Shown one piece after another: positions 56,727 to 64,000 of a stretch of DNA of 64,000 nt. The position numbers and the translations under genes were made by a program. Below the pieces are notes generated by a model. That model saw only the letters and a program-made list of their open reading frames with translations, was not told the origin of the DNA and ran no database searches. Location: the NCBI GenBank assembly GCA_041741455.1, contig JBGSJZ010000142.1:1-64000 (forward strand), written 5' to 3'. The stretch's first letter is position 1, and every line of letters starts with the position of its first letter. The stretch comes from CALESS01 sp041741455. GTDB lineage: Bacteria; Chloroflexota; Anaerolineae; Anaerolineales; Anaerolineaceae.

Positions 56727-57679
56727 AAACCTGGACCATTTTGAATGCAGAGCCAGAAAATTACTCGCAACAGGCGCTGGCGATTTTGCAACAGGCTGGA
56801 GTGGTGCAAATGGCCACTCCAAACCGGGCAGAACTGCTGGTTGCTCTGGCAGAGGTGGAGGCCCTGATCGTTCGCCTGGCTTTCCAGGTGGATGAAGAAA
56901 TGTTTGCTGCCGCCCCAAAGTTGCGGGCGGTGGTTAGCGCCACTACCGGGTTGGATCATATCGACCTGGTGGCTGCTGAGCGTCACTGGGTGCAAGTGCT
57001 CTCCCTGCGCGGTGAGGTAGATTTCTTGCGCAGCATCCCGGCCACCGCTGAATTGACCTGGGGTCTGCTGCTGGCGCTCACCCGCAAGATTTCGCTAGCT
57101 TTTAGCTCAGTGCTGGCCGGCCAGTGGCAGCGGGACTTATTCAAAGGCCATGACCTGGCATGTAAACGGTTAGGTATCCTCGGCTTGGGTCGCATCGGCC
57201 ACATGGTTGCACGCTACGGGCTGGCTTTTGGCATGCGCGTGTTGGCATATGATCCACAACCGCTCCAGTGGGTGGAGGGTGTTGAACGGATTACCAGCCT
57301 GAATGAGTTACTGGAACAATCTGATGTACTGTCGATCCATGTGCCGCTCAATTCAACGACGGTCGGTCTGGTTGGGGCAGCCGAATTGAGCCGTCTGCCA
57401 GCCGGGGCTTTGTTGATCAACACCTCACGTGGCGAAATCTTGGATGAAACCGCCCTGCTGGTGACTATGGAAAATGGTCACCTGGCCGGTGCAGCGCTGG
57501 ATGTGCTTTCCCACGAACGCAGCGGATCACTAGTGACATCGCTGCTAGTTGAGTATGCTCGCACGCACAGTAACCTGATTCTGACTCCGCACATTGGCGG
57601 GGCGACCTATGAATCGATGGCTGCCACGGAAATCTTCATGGCGCAAAAACTGGTGAATTATCTGAGATCTTTGGAGTAG
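56723..57679 (+). CDS. D-2-hydroxyacid dehydrogenase (SerA-like)
   Basis: A 318-residue NAD-dependent enzyme. 'VVSATTGLDHIDLVAAE', nucleotide loop 'LGILGLGRIGHMVARYGLAFGMRV', 'LSIHVPLNSTTVGLVG', 'LINTSRGEILDETALL' and 'LTPHIGGATYESMA' with catalytic His. It oxidises or reduces a 2-hydroxy/2-keto acid. Its place between AsnB-like and Gfo/Idh genes suggests a sugar acid or 3-carbon acid used in glycan decoration. Confidence 0.9.
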   Translation: MKTWTILNAEPENYSQQALAILQQAGVVQMATPNRAELLVALAEVEALIVRLAFQVDEEMFAAAPKLRAVVSATTGLDHIDLVAAERHWVQVLSLRGEVDFLRSIPATAELTWGLLLALTRKISLAFSSVLAGQWQRDLFKGHDLACKRLGILGLGRIGHMVARYGLAFGMRVLAYDPQPLQWVEGVERITSLNELLEQSDVLSIHVPLNSTTVGLVGAAELSRLPAGALLINTSRGEILDETALLVTMENGHLAGAALDVLSHERSGSLVTSLLVEYARTHSNLILTPHIGGATYESMAATEIFMAQKLVNYLRSLE

Positions 57680-57683
57680 TTTG

Positions 57684-58655
57684 ATGAGATTTTTACTCGT
57701 TGGTTTTGGTTCCATTGGTCGCCGCCACTTGCGTAACTTAATTGCTTTGGGCGAATCGGACATCATCGTCTTGCGCAGTGGCAAATCCACCCTGCCGGTG
57801 GATGAGCTGGTGGGTCTGACGGTTGAATATGACCTGCAAAAAGCTCTGTCACACCAGCCGGATGCGGCCATCATCGCCAACCCGACCGCCCTGCACCTGC
57901 CTGCTGCCATACCGGCCGCTGAGGCGGGCTGCCACCTGTTGCTGGAAAAGCCTATTTCTCACTCTTTGGAAGGCTTGCCGGAATTTAAAGCAGCTCTTAA
58001 ACGAGGCGGAGGTAAGGTATTGGTGGGTTTCCAATTCCGCTTTCACCCCGGCCTGCGTAAAATTGCCAGCCTGTTGGCGGAAGGTGCCATCGGCCGCGCG
58101 GTCTCAGCCCGCGCCCACTGGGGCGAATTCCTGCCCAACTGGCATCCCTGGGAGGACTACCGGGCTAGTTACGCTTCTCTTCCTGACCTGGGCGGGGGAG
58201 TGGCCCTGACGCTCTGCCATCCGTTTGACTACCTGCGCTGGCTGATGGGTGAGGTCAGCAGCATGCAAGCAATGAGTTGCTCCCTGGGCGGGTTGGGGGT
58301 GGATGTGGAAGATACGGTTGAGTGCCTCTTGCGCTTCCAATCCGGCGCCATCGGTAGCCTGCACCTGGATTACATCCAGCGGCCGGGCGTGCACCGCATG
58401 GAGATCATTGGCGAGCTCGGCACCCTCCTCTGGGATAATGCCGATGGAACTGCCCGCCTGAGTTCTGCCAACCCAGATGGTACCCCCGGTGAATGGCAGG
58501 TCTTCGCTCCACCGGCTAGTTTTGAGCGCAATACACTCTTTATGGACGAAATGCGGCACTTCCTGGCGGTGATCCGCGGTGAAGAACAATCGATTTGTAC
58601 ACTGGAAGACAGTGAGGCAGCCCTGCGATTGGCGCTGCAGGCTCGTCAGGCTTGA
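57684..58655 (+). CDS. Gfo/Idh/MocA-family sugar oxidoreductase (copy 2)
   Basis: A 323-residue enzyme. The ATG at 57684 has TTTGGAG upstream, a TTG three bases before is possible. 'LLVGFGSIGRRHLRNLIALG', 'LLEKPISHSLEGL' and 'LGGGVALTLCHPFDYLRWLMGEV' match copy 1 at 23890; by eye about 40% identical. PtmF-like oxidoreductases of this family accompany legionaminic acid genes in Campylobacter, which fits the adjacent PtmA-like SDR. Substrate unproven. Confidence 0.88.
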   Translation: MRFLLVGFGSIGRRHLRNLIALGESDIIVLRSGKSTLPVDELVGLTVEYDLQKALSHQPDAAIIANPTALHLPAAIPAAEAGCHLLLEKPISHSLEGLPEFKAALKRGGGKVLVGFQFRFHPGLRKIASLLAEGAIGRAVSARAHWGEFLPNWHPWEDYRASYASLPDLGGGVALTLCHPFDYLRWLMGEVSSMQAMSCSLGGLGVDVEDTVECLLRFQSGAIGSLHLDYIQRPGVHRMEIIGELGTLLWDNADGTARLSSANPDGTPGEWQVFAPPASFERNTLFMDEMRHFLAVIRGEEQSICTLEDSEAALRLALQARQA

Positions 58656-58665
58656 GGAGGAATTG

Positions 58666-59493
58666 ATGATAACAATTATGGATAAATTCAACCTGGGTGG
58701 CCGGGCAGCCGTGGTGACCGGCGGGATCGGTTTGCTGGGCAAACAGTTCTGCCGTACCCTGGCTGAGGCCGGTGCAGGCGTGGTAGTTGCCGATCTAAAT
58801 ACCGCTGCCGCCGAAGCCTATGCTGCTGAATTGCGTTCTAATGGCTACCAGTCCATCGGTGTTGGGGTGGACGTTACCCAACCTGATTCGGTTCAGGCCA
58901 TGGTGGAATCCTGCGTGGGGGAGTACGGCCGCCTGGATGTGTTGGTCTGCTCGGCGGCCATGGACCCCAAGTTCGATGCCGACAACATCGGGCAGCAAAA
59001 TAACAACGCATTCGAAAATTACCCACTGACTGCCTGGAATCAGGCTCTCGAAGTCAACCTGACCGGGGTCTTCCTGTGCTGTCAGGTAGCCGCCCGCCAG
59101 ATGGTCTCCCAGGGTGGGGATGGCTCGATCATCAATATTTGCTCCACCTACGGCTTGGTACCCCCGGATCAGCGTATCTACGAGAAACCCGGCAAGCCGA
59201 AAAGCTTTAAACCTGTGTTCTACACGGCTACCAAGGCTGGTGTGCTCGGCTTGACCAAATACATCGCCTCATATTATGCTGGAACCAGGATTCGCGCCAA
59301 TTGCCTCACACCCGGCGGAGTCTACAACAACCACGATGAGACCTTTGAACGCAATTATTCTTACCGAACTATCATGAACCGCATGGCCAACCTAGATGAG
59401 ATGAACGGGGCGTTGCTCTACCTGGCTTCGGACGCATCCAGCTATATGACCGGTGGCAACCTGGTGGTGGATGGAGGGTGGACCGCATGGTAG
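58666..59493 (+). CDS. SDR-family oxidoreductase, PtmA-like
   Basis: A 275-residue short-chain dehydrogenase; the ATG at 58666 follows GAGGAGG. 'VVTGGIGLLGKQFCRTLAEAG', 'VLVCSAAMDP', 'NLTGVFLCCQVAARQM', 'INICSTYGLVPPDQRIYE' and Tyr-x-x-x-Lys in 'PVFYTATKAGVLGLTKYIA'. The long insert after the Ser motif and 'YE-PG-PKSFKP' are characteristic of flagellin-modification protein PtmA. Overlaps the following CMP-sugar synthetase gene by 7 bases. Confidence 0.88.
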   Translation: MITIMDKFNLGGRAAVVTGGIGLLGKQFCRTLAEAGAGVVVADLNTAAAEAYAAELRSNGYQSIGVGVDVTQPDSVQAMVESCVGEYGRLDVLVCSAAMDPKFDADNIGQQNNNAFENYPLTAWNQALEVNLTGVFLCCQVAARQMVSQGGDGSIINICSTYGLVPPDQRIYEKPGKPKSFKPVFYTATKAGVLGLTKYIASYYAGTRIRANCLTPGGVYNNHDETFERNYSYRTIMNRMANLDEMNGALLYLASDASSYMTGGNLVVDGGWTAW

Positions 59494-60728
59494 CTGAAGT
59501 GCTGGCAATCATCCCGGCGCGTGGCGGGTCGAAGGGCATCCTGCGCAAGAACATCCGCTCCTTTGCAGGGCATCCATTAATTGCGTATAGTATTGCGGCT
59601 GCCAAACAAGCTCAAACGGTGACGCGGGTCATCGTCAGTACGGATGACGAGGAGATTGCAGCCGTGGCCCGCCAGTACGGCGCTGAAACGCCATTCCTCC
59701 GTCCCGCTGAACTGGCTGAGGATACCACCCTGGACCTGCCGGTTTTCCAACATGGGCTGAACTGGCTGGCAGAACACGAAAATTATCACCCGCAGCTGGT
59801 GATCCAATTACGTCCGACCTCGCCGGTGCGGCCGGTGGGGCTGGTGGATGAAGCAGTGCGCCTGTTGCAGGCTCACTCGGAGGCGGATTCAGTGCGCGGT
59901 GTTGTGCCGGCTGGCCAAAATCCGCACAAAATGTGGAAGATCGACCCTGGAACCGGGCGGATGCAAAATCTATTGAAAGTCCCGGGGATTGAAGAACCCT
60001 ACAACGCTCCACGCCAGGCTTTGCCGTCGGTTTACTGGCAAACCGGTCACATCGATGTGATCCGCCCGCAGGTGATCTTGGCTGGCTCGATGAGTGGGAA
60101 AATCATCCTGCCGGTTCAAATAGAGCCGCGCTACACGGTCGATATCGACGGCCCATTTGACTGGCTGCGCGCTGAGTGGCTGGTGAAGTTTGGCGAATTG
60201 GATATGGTGAAACCTCCCGAGCTGGATCTTCCAGACTCAAAACATAACCGCAAACTTCCCAATCCGATTCGACTGGTGGTTTTTGATTTTGACGGTGTGC
60301 TGACTGATAATCGGGTCTGGGTGGATGAGCAGGGTCACGAAATGGTGGCGGCCAATCGCTCCGATAGCATGGGTTTAAAATACCTGCGTGAAGCCGGGGT
60401 GGAAGCCATGGTGCTTTCAACCGAGACCAACCCGGTGGTGGCCGCTCGTTGCAAGAAATTACGCCTGCCGGTACTCCAGGCAGTAGAAGACAAAGCTTCC
60501 ACCCTGAAACAGCTCCTGGCCGAGCGCGGTATCGACCCGCTAAGCGTGGTTTTCATGGGTAACGACACCAATGACACGCCTTGCTTCCCACTGGTTGGTT
60601 GTTCCGTGGTTCCGGCGGACGCCCAGACAGTACCATTGCGTGAAGCGGATATCGTTCTCACCCGCAGTGGCGGGCATGGAGCTGTCCGTGAACTATGTGA
60701 TATGATTTTGGGACAATTGAAAGGCTGA
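59487..60728 (+). CDS. neuA: CMP-nonulosonic acid synthetase fused to KdsC-like HAD phosphatase
   Basis: A 413-residue two-domain enzyme; ATG 59487 follows GGAGGG, with a GTG at 59478 as alternative. N-terminal NeuA domain (about 1-230): 'IIPARGGSKGILRKNIRSFAG', 'VSTDDEEIAAVA', 'QLRPTSPVRPVG', 'VDIDGPFDWLRAEWL'. C-terminal HAD domain (about 250-413): 'FDFDGVLTDNR' with both Asp, 'VLSTETN' and 'MGNDTNDTPCF', as in KdsC. The fusion would dephosphorylate a nonulosonate phosphate and activate the product. Animal CMAS has the same domain order. Not overlapping with the next gene; a 113-base gap follows. Confidence 0.92.
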   Translation: MVAEVLAIIPARGGSKGILRKNIRSFAGHPLIAYSIAAAKQAQTVTRVIVSTDDEEIAAVARQYGAETPFLRPAELAEDTTLDLPVFQHGLNWLAEHENYHPQLVIQLRPTSPVRPVGLVDEAVRLLQAHSEADSVRGVVPAGQNPHKMWKIDPGTGRMQNLLKVPGIEEPYNAPRQALPSVYWQTGHIDVIRPQVILAGSMSGKIILPVQIEPRYTVDIDGPFDWLRAEWLVKFGELDMVKPPELDLPDSKHNRKLPNPIRLVVFDFDGVLTDNRVWVDEQGHEMVAANRSDSMGLKYLREAGVEAMVLSTETNPVVAARCKKLRLPVLQAVEDKASTLKQLLAERGIDPLSVVFMGNDTNDTPCFPLVGCSVVPADAQTVPLREADIVLTRSGGHGAVRELCDMILGQLKG

Positions 60729-60841
60729 TTGAGTTGAGAAAAGACCCCGAATTATACCGGAAATAACGGATAACCACGGAAATTCTCTGTGACCTCCATC
60801 TCTTCCGTCCTTCAGTGGTGAATCATTATATTAGGAGACCT

Positions 60842-61714
60842 ATGACCAAGACAGTGAAAATCGGTAACCGGCTGGTGGGTGATGGACAGCCAACCTATAT
60901 TGTGGCCGAGATCGGCATCAATCATAATGGCAGCCTGGATCTTGCCAAACAGATGATTCAAGCCGCGTACCATGCCGGGGTGGATGCGGTGAAATTCCAA
61001 AAGCGTACCCCTGAGCTGTGTGTGCCACTCGAACAGCGTGGGCAGATGCGGGAAACACCCTGGGGCTACATCACCTACCTGGATTATCGCTACAAGGTGG
61101 AGTTCGGCGATAAAGAATATCAAGAAATCGAGCGCTTTTGCCACGAATTAGGCATGACCTGGTTTGCCTCGGTCTGGGATGAACCTTCGGTGGATTTCCT
61201 GGAAGCTTTCAACCCGGTGGCCTATAAGATCCCCTCGGCTTCACTGACTGACCATGGCCTATTAAGACATTTGAGGAAGACCGGTCGACCGCTCATTCTT
61301 TCCACCGGCATGTCCACCATGGAAGAGATCCGGGCAGCTGTAATTGAATTGGGACTGGAGAACCTGGTCATCACCCATGCCACCAGCACCTACCCGTGCG
61401 ACCCGGAGGAGTTGAATCTGCGCATGATCCCGACCCTGCGCCAGGAGTTTAACATCCCGATCGGCTATTCCGGCCATGAAGTTGGCCTGGTCCCCTCGGC
61501 CGTGGCCGTGGCGCTGGGCGCCTGCATGGTTGAACGTCACATCACCCTCGACCGGGCGATGTGGGGCAGTGACCAGGCCGCCTCGGTGGAACCCGGCGGA
61601 TTTGAACGCTTGGTCAAGTACGTGCGCGTCACCGAGCAATCCCTGGGGGATGGCGTCAAAGTTGTCTATGAAAGTGAGATGGGCGCACGCAAGAAACTGC
61701 GCCGGGTTTCGTAA
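60842..61714 (+). CDS. NeuB-type synthase without SAF domain (3)
   Basis: A 290-residue protein; the ATG at 60842 follows TTAGGAG. TIM barrel only: 'IVAEIGINHNGSLDLAKQMI', 'AVKFQKRTPELCVPLEQRG', 'KIPSASLTDHGLLRHL', 'HATSTYPCDPEELNLRMI', 'GYSGHEVGLVPSAVAVALGA' and 'MVERHITLDRAMWGSDQAAS'. It stops where the SAF domain would begin. This short variant is a known NeuB/SpsE subfamily; its product could be a phosphorylated nonulosonate that suits the upstream synthetase-phosphatase fusion. Confidence 0.88.
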   Translation: MTKTVKIGNRLVGDGQPTYIVAEIGINHNGSLDLAKQMIQAAYHAGVDAVKFQKRTPELCVPLEQRGQMRETPWGYITYLDYRYKVEFGDKEYQEIERFCHELGMTWFASVWDEPSVDFLEAFNPVAYKIPSASLTDHGLLRHLRKTGRPLILSTGMSTMEEIRAAVIELGLENLVITHATSTYPCDPEELNLRMIPTLRQEFNIPIGYSGHEVGLVPSAVAVALGACMVERHITLDRAMWGSDQAASVEPGGFERLVKYVRVTEQSLGDGVKVVYESEMGARKKLRRVS

Positions 61715-61716
61715 GC

Positions 61717-63324
61717 ATGCAGATTGTGAATCGAGTCCAGCGCGGCATGAAGCGGCGCTTCAGTCACTGGCAAAGCAACCGCCAGATTGAGCACCTGGAG
61801 CGGGAGGTGTTTACCCATGCCCCGCGACCATCAGCCGCACCGGTAGTGTTCTTCAATGCCTCCACCCGGTTGGGTGGAGTTTCCCTGAATGCCGCGTACA
61901 GCCTGTTGACCGGGCTGGCAATCCGCCTGAATGGAGCGCCGGTGGCGCATTTCGTCTGCCAGCGCGGTCTAACCCCCTGCGTTTTGGGGACGAATCGGGA
62001 TGATCCAACCATCGTGCCACCCTGTGCCGAATGCATCGCCCAGTCCAAGGTGCTGACGAAAGGTGCACACACCAAATCATTGATCCCGATCCAAATGCCA
62101 GAAATGGAATCTGCCCTGACTGGTCTGTCTGTGCAGGAGATGATGGGCTTTGGGTGGCGGGGAGCGCCATTGGGACGCTTGACCCTACCTGCCCTGCGTT
62201 GGGTATTACGCCGCCATCACTTGCAAGAGGATGCGCCGACCCGTTACCTCTTCCGCCAATATTTGATATCGGCGGGGCGGGTGGTGCAGCAGTTCGGTGC
62301 ATTTTTAGATGAAGTCAAGCCGCAGGCCGTGGTGGTCTTCAACGGACAGTTCTACCCGGAGGCGGCCGCCCGTTGGGTCGGGCAGCAACACGGACTGCGC
62401 GTGATTTCACATGAAATCGGCCTGCGCCCGTTCACGGCCTATTTTACCGATGGCGATGCCACTGCCTACCCGATTAATATCCCGGATACATTTGAACTTA
62501 GCGATCCCCAGAACCAAAAACTGGATGCCTACCTGGAGCAACGTTTCCAGGGCAATTTCACCATGGGAGGGGTGCGGTTCTGGCCGGAGATGCGCCCGCT
62601 ATCCCCGCAATTGTTGGAGAAAGCTGCTGGTTTTGAGCAAATCGTACCGGTCTTTACCAACGTAATCTTTGATACCAGCCAGTCGCACGCCAACACCCTA
62701 TTCGAGCACATGTTCGCCTGGCTGGATGACACCCTAACGCTGGCCCGCCGCCATCCAGAGACGCTCTTTGTGATCCGCGCCCACCCGGATGAATCCCGCC
62801 CGGGCAAGGCCAGCCGGGAGACAGTGGCGGATTGGGTCAAGCACAGCGGGGCAGATCGTCTGCCAAACGTGGTCTTCGTCGATTCGAGTGAATTTCTCAG
62901 CTCGTATGAGTTGATCCAGCGTTCCAAATTCGTAATGATCTACAACTCCACCATCGGTTTGGAAGCCTCACTGATGGGGGCGGCCGTGCTATGCGCCGGA
63001 CGAGCCCGCTTTACCCAGTTGTCGACCGTATTCTTCCCACAAACACAGGCAGAATACCACCGCCAGGTGGAGCAAATGCTCATTGCGAAAAAGATCGAGA
63101 TTCCAGCAGAATTCCAACGCAACGCCCGCCGCTTTCTCTACTACCAGCTTTACCGGGTCTCCCTGCCACTGGAGGATTTGCTGCAAGAGGACGGTATCTG
63201 GCGCGGCTACGTGCGTCTGAAACCTGGTTTGACTTGGAACGATCTGCGGCTTGAAAACTCCCCCACCCTTAAAGTAGCAGTGGATGGGATCCTGCACGGC
63301 ACACCCTTCGAGATGAATGCATGA
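61717..63324 (+). CDS. KpsS/KpsC-like capsule biosynthesis protein (divergent copy 3)
   Basis: A 535-residue soluble protein 2 bases after NeuB 3. Its second half has 'FVIRAHPDESRPGK', 'MIYNSTIGLEASLMGAAVLCAG' and 'ARFTQLSTVFFPQ', matching the capsule-synthesis pattern of the proteins at 21263 and 38544 but with many substitutions. The first half holds 'VVFNGQFYPEAAARWVG' and a C-x-x-C ('PPCAEC') absent from the others. It may transfer the nonulosonic acid made by the upstream genes. Overlaps the next start (ATGA). Confidence 0.72.
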   Translation: MQIVNRVQRGMKRRFSHWQSNRQIEHLEREVFTHAPRPSAAPVVFFNASTRLGGVSLNAAYSLLTGLAIRLNGAPVAHFVCQRGLTPCVLGTNRDDPTIVPPCAECIAQSKVLTKGAHTKSLIPIQMPEMESALTGLSVQEMMGFGWRGAPLGRLTLPALRWVLRRHHLQEDAPTRYLFRQYLISAGRVVQQFGAFLDEVKPQAVVVFNGQFYPEAAARWVGQQHGLRVISHEIGLRPFTAYFTDGDATAYPINIPDTFELSDPQNQKLDAYLEQRFQGNFTMGGVRFWPEMRPLSPQLLEKAAGFEQIVPVFTNVIFDTSQSHANTLFEHMFAWLDDTLTLARRHPETLFVIRAHPDESRPGKASRETVADWVKHSGADRLPNVVFVDSSEFLSSYELIQRSKFVMIYNSTIGLEASLMGAAVLCAGRARFTQLSTVFFPQTQAEYHRQVEQMLIAKKIEIPAEFQRNARRFLYYQLYRVSLPLEDLLQEDGIWRGYVRLKPGLTWNDLRLENSPTLKVAVDGILHGTPFEMNA

Positions 63325-64000
63325 ATCCGGTCTGTTCGATTGTCATCCGCGCCTATAACGAGGAGCGCCACATCGGGCGTCTGCTGGAGGGGATTGCCGG
63401 GCAGACTATCAAAGATATCCAGGTGATACTGGTCGATTCCGGTTCCACGGATCGCACCCTGGAAATTGCCCGTCAGCATCCCCTGGAGGTGGTCAGTATC
63501 CCTCCTCAGGAGTTCACCTTTGGCCGCTCACTCAACCTGGGTATTCAGGCTGCCCGGGCGGAGGTAGTGGTACTGGCTTCGGCTCATGTTTATCCGGTCT
63601 ATCCGGACTGGCTGGAGCATCTATTAGCCGGTTTTATTCGTGAAAAAACTGCCCTGGTCTATGGTAAGCAAAGTGGTGCGCCCACCAGCCACTATTCCGA
63701 GCGCCGCATTTTCAACCACTGGTACCCGGATCATTCCGTGCAGCGGCAGTCTCACCCGTTCTGCAACAATGCCAATGCTGCCATCCGCCGCAACCTGTGG
63801 GAGAATCAACCTTATGACGAATTATTATCGGGGCTGGAAGATCTGGCCTGGGCGCGCCGCCTGTTTGAACAGGGTTTTAGCATTGACTATTCTGCTGAAG
63901 CTGAGGTGGTGCACGTTCACAACGAAACATGGCGAGGCGTCTACAATCGCTTCCGCCGTGAGGGTATGGCTTTTAAAACCATCCACCCACAGGAGCACTT
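63321..64000 (+). CDS. GT2-family glycosyltransferase, 5' part
   Basis: The frame starts at an ATG overlapping the preceding stop and stays open to the window edge (226 codons). GT-A motifs: 'SIVIRAYNEERHIGRLLEGI', 'VILVDSGSTDRTLEIA', 'FGRSLNLGI', 'VVVLASAHVYP' and 'LEDLAWARRLFEQGF'. The 'AHVYP' and 'NNANAAIRR' patterns are typical of rhamnosyl-type GT2 enzymes. The 3' end lies outside the window. Confidence 0.88.
   Translation, partial: MNPVCSIVIRAYNEERHIGRLLEGIAGQTIKDIQVILVDSGSTDRTLEIARQHPLEVVSIPPQEFTFGRSLNLGIQAARAEVVVLASAHVYPVYPDWLEHLLAGFIREKTALVYGKQSGAPTSHYSERRIFNHWYPDHSVQRQSHPFCNNANAAIRRNLWENQPYDELLSGLEDLAWARRLFEQGFSIDYSAEAEVVHVHNETWRGVYNRFRREGMAFKTIHPQEH

Noticed and set aside
1..64000. 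tRNA, rRNA, insertion sequence or prophage genes
   Set aside because: I looked through intergenic spaces for cloverleaf ends, transposase motifs and phage proteins and saw none; the only mobile-like features are small palindromic repeats.

Overview
The window looks like a chromosomal segment of a Chloroflexota bacterium, probably Anaerolineae-like. This is an inference from gene style: Thr/Pro-linker lipoproteins, a BMP-type sugar/nucleoside ABC transporter, a MerR-VWA pair and SpsF/Gfo-Idh/DegT glycan genes. No rRNA or tRNA anchors it. Most housekeeping-like genes are GC-rich, while several large membrane glycosyltransferase genes and the 0.6-6 kb region are visibly AT-richer, so composition is mosaic.

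Left part (1-19.6 kb). It opens with the 3' end of a BaiN/HI0933-type flavoprotein, a small membrane protein and a lipoprotein with a carbohydrate-binding-like domain. Next is a minus-strand two-component locus (response regulator, histidine kinase, response regulator) whose kinase carries an unusual C-terminal fascin-like beta-trefoil beyond a second membrane helix. A MerR regulator overlaps a VWA-domain gene, followed by a lone PD-(D/E)XK-like protein. A complete four-gene BMP-family ABC importer has a recognisable promoter. An extracytoplasmic redox pair follows: a lipoprotein of four tandem rhodanese domains beside an eleven-heme cytochrome lipoprotein gene split by one in-frame TGA. A fatty-acid hydroxylase and a PH-domain membrane protein close this part at a strong terminator.

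Right part (19.7-64 kb). This is a surface-polysaccharide supercluster in three blocks. Block 1 (+, 19.7-26.9 kb): an EPS-type MarR regulator, GDP-fucose synthase-like, KpsS/KpsC-like, PseB, Gfo/Idh, SpsF-like and DegT genes, ending at a terminator. Block 2 (-, 35.8-27.0 kb): two paralogous 404-residue membrane proteins, a GT-C enzyme plus a decayed copy, a GtrB/DPM1-like GT2, two WecD-like acetyltransferases and WecE; it contains a tandem segmental duplication that also copied a promoter. Block 3 (+, 35.9-64 kb, running off the window): a second EPS-type MarR regulator, Wzm/Wzt ABC export with a carbohydrate-binding Wzt tail, two more KpsS/KpsC-like proteins, many glycosyltransferases, and a nonulosonic (sialic-like) acid toolkit: three divergent NeuB synthases, a NeuC epimerase, a stand-alone NeuA, a NeuA-KdsC fusion, a PtmA-like dehydrogenase, a Gfo/Idh, a D-2-hydroxyacid dehydrogenase and an asparagine-synthetase-like amidotransferase.

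Taken together the cluster appears to make and export a glycan carrying fucose-type, Fuc4NAc-type and more than one nonulosonic acid residue. The two EPS regulators and a relic promoter share an upstream motif that is a good candidate operator. No CRISPR array, insertion sequence, phage gene or tRNA was seen.
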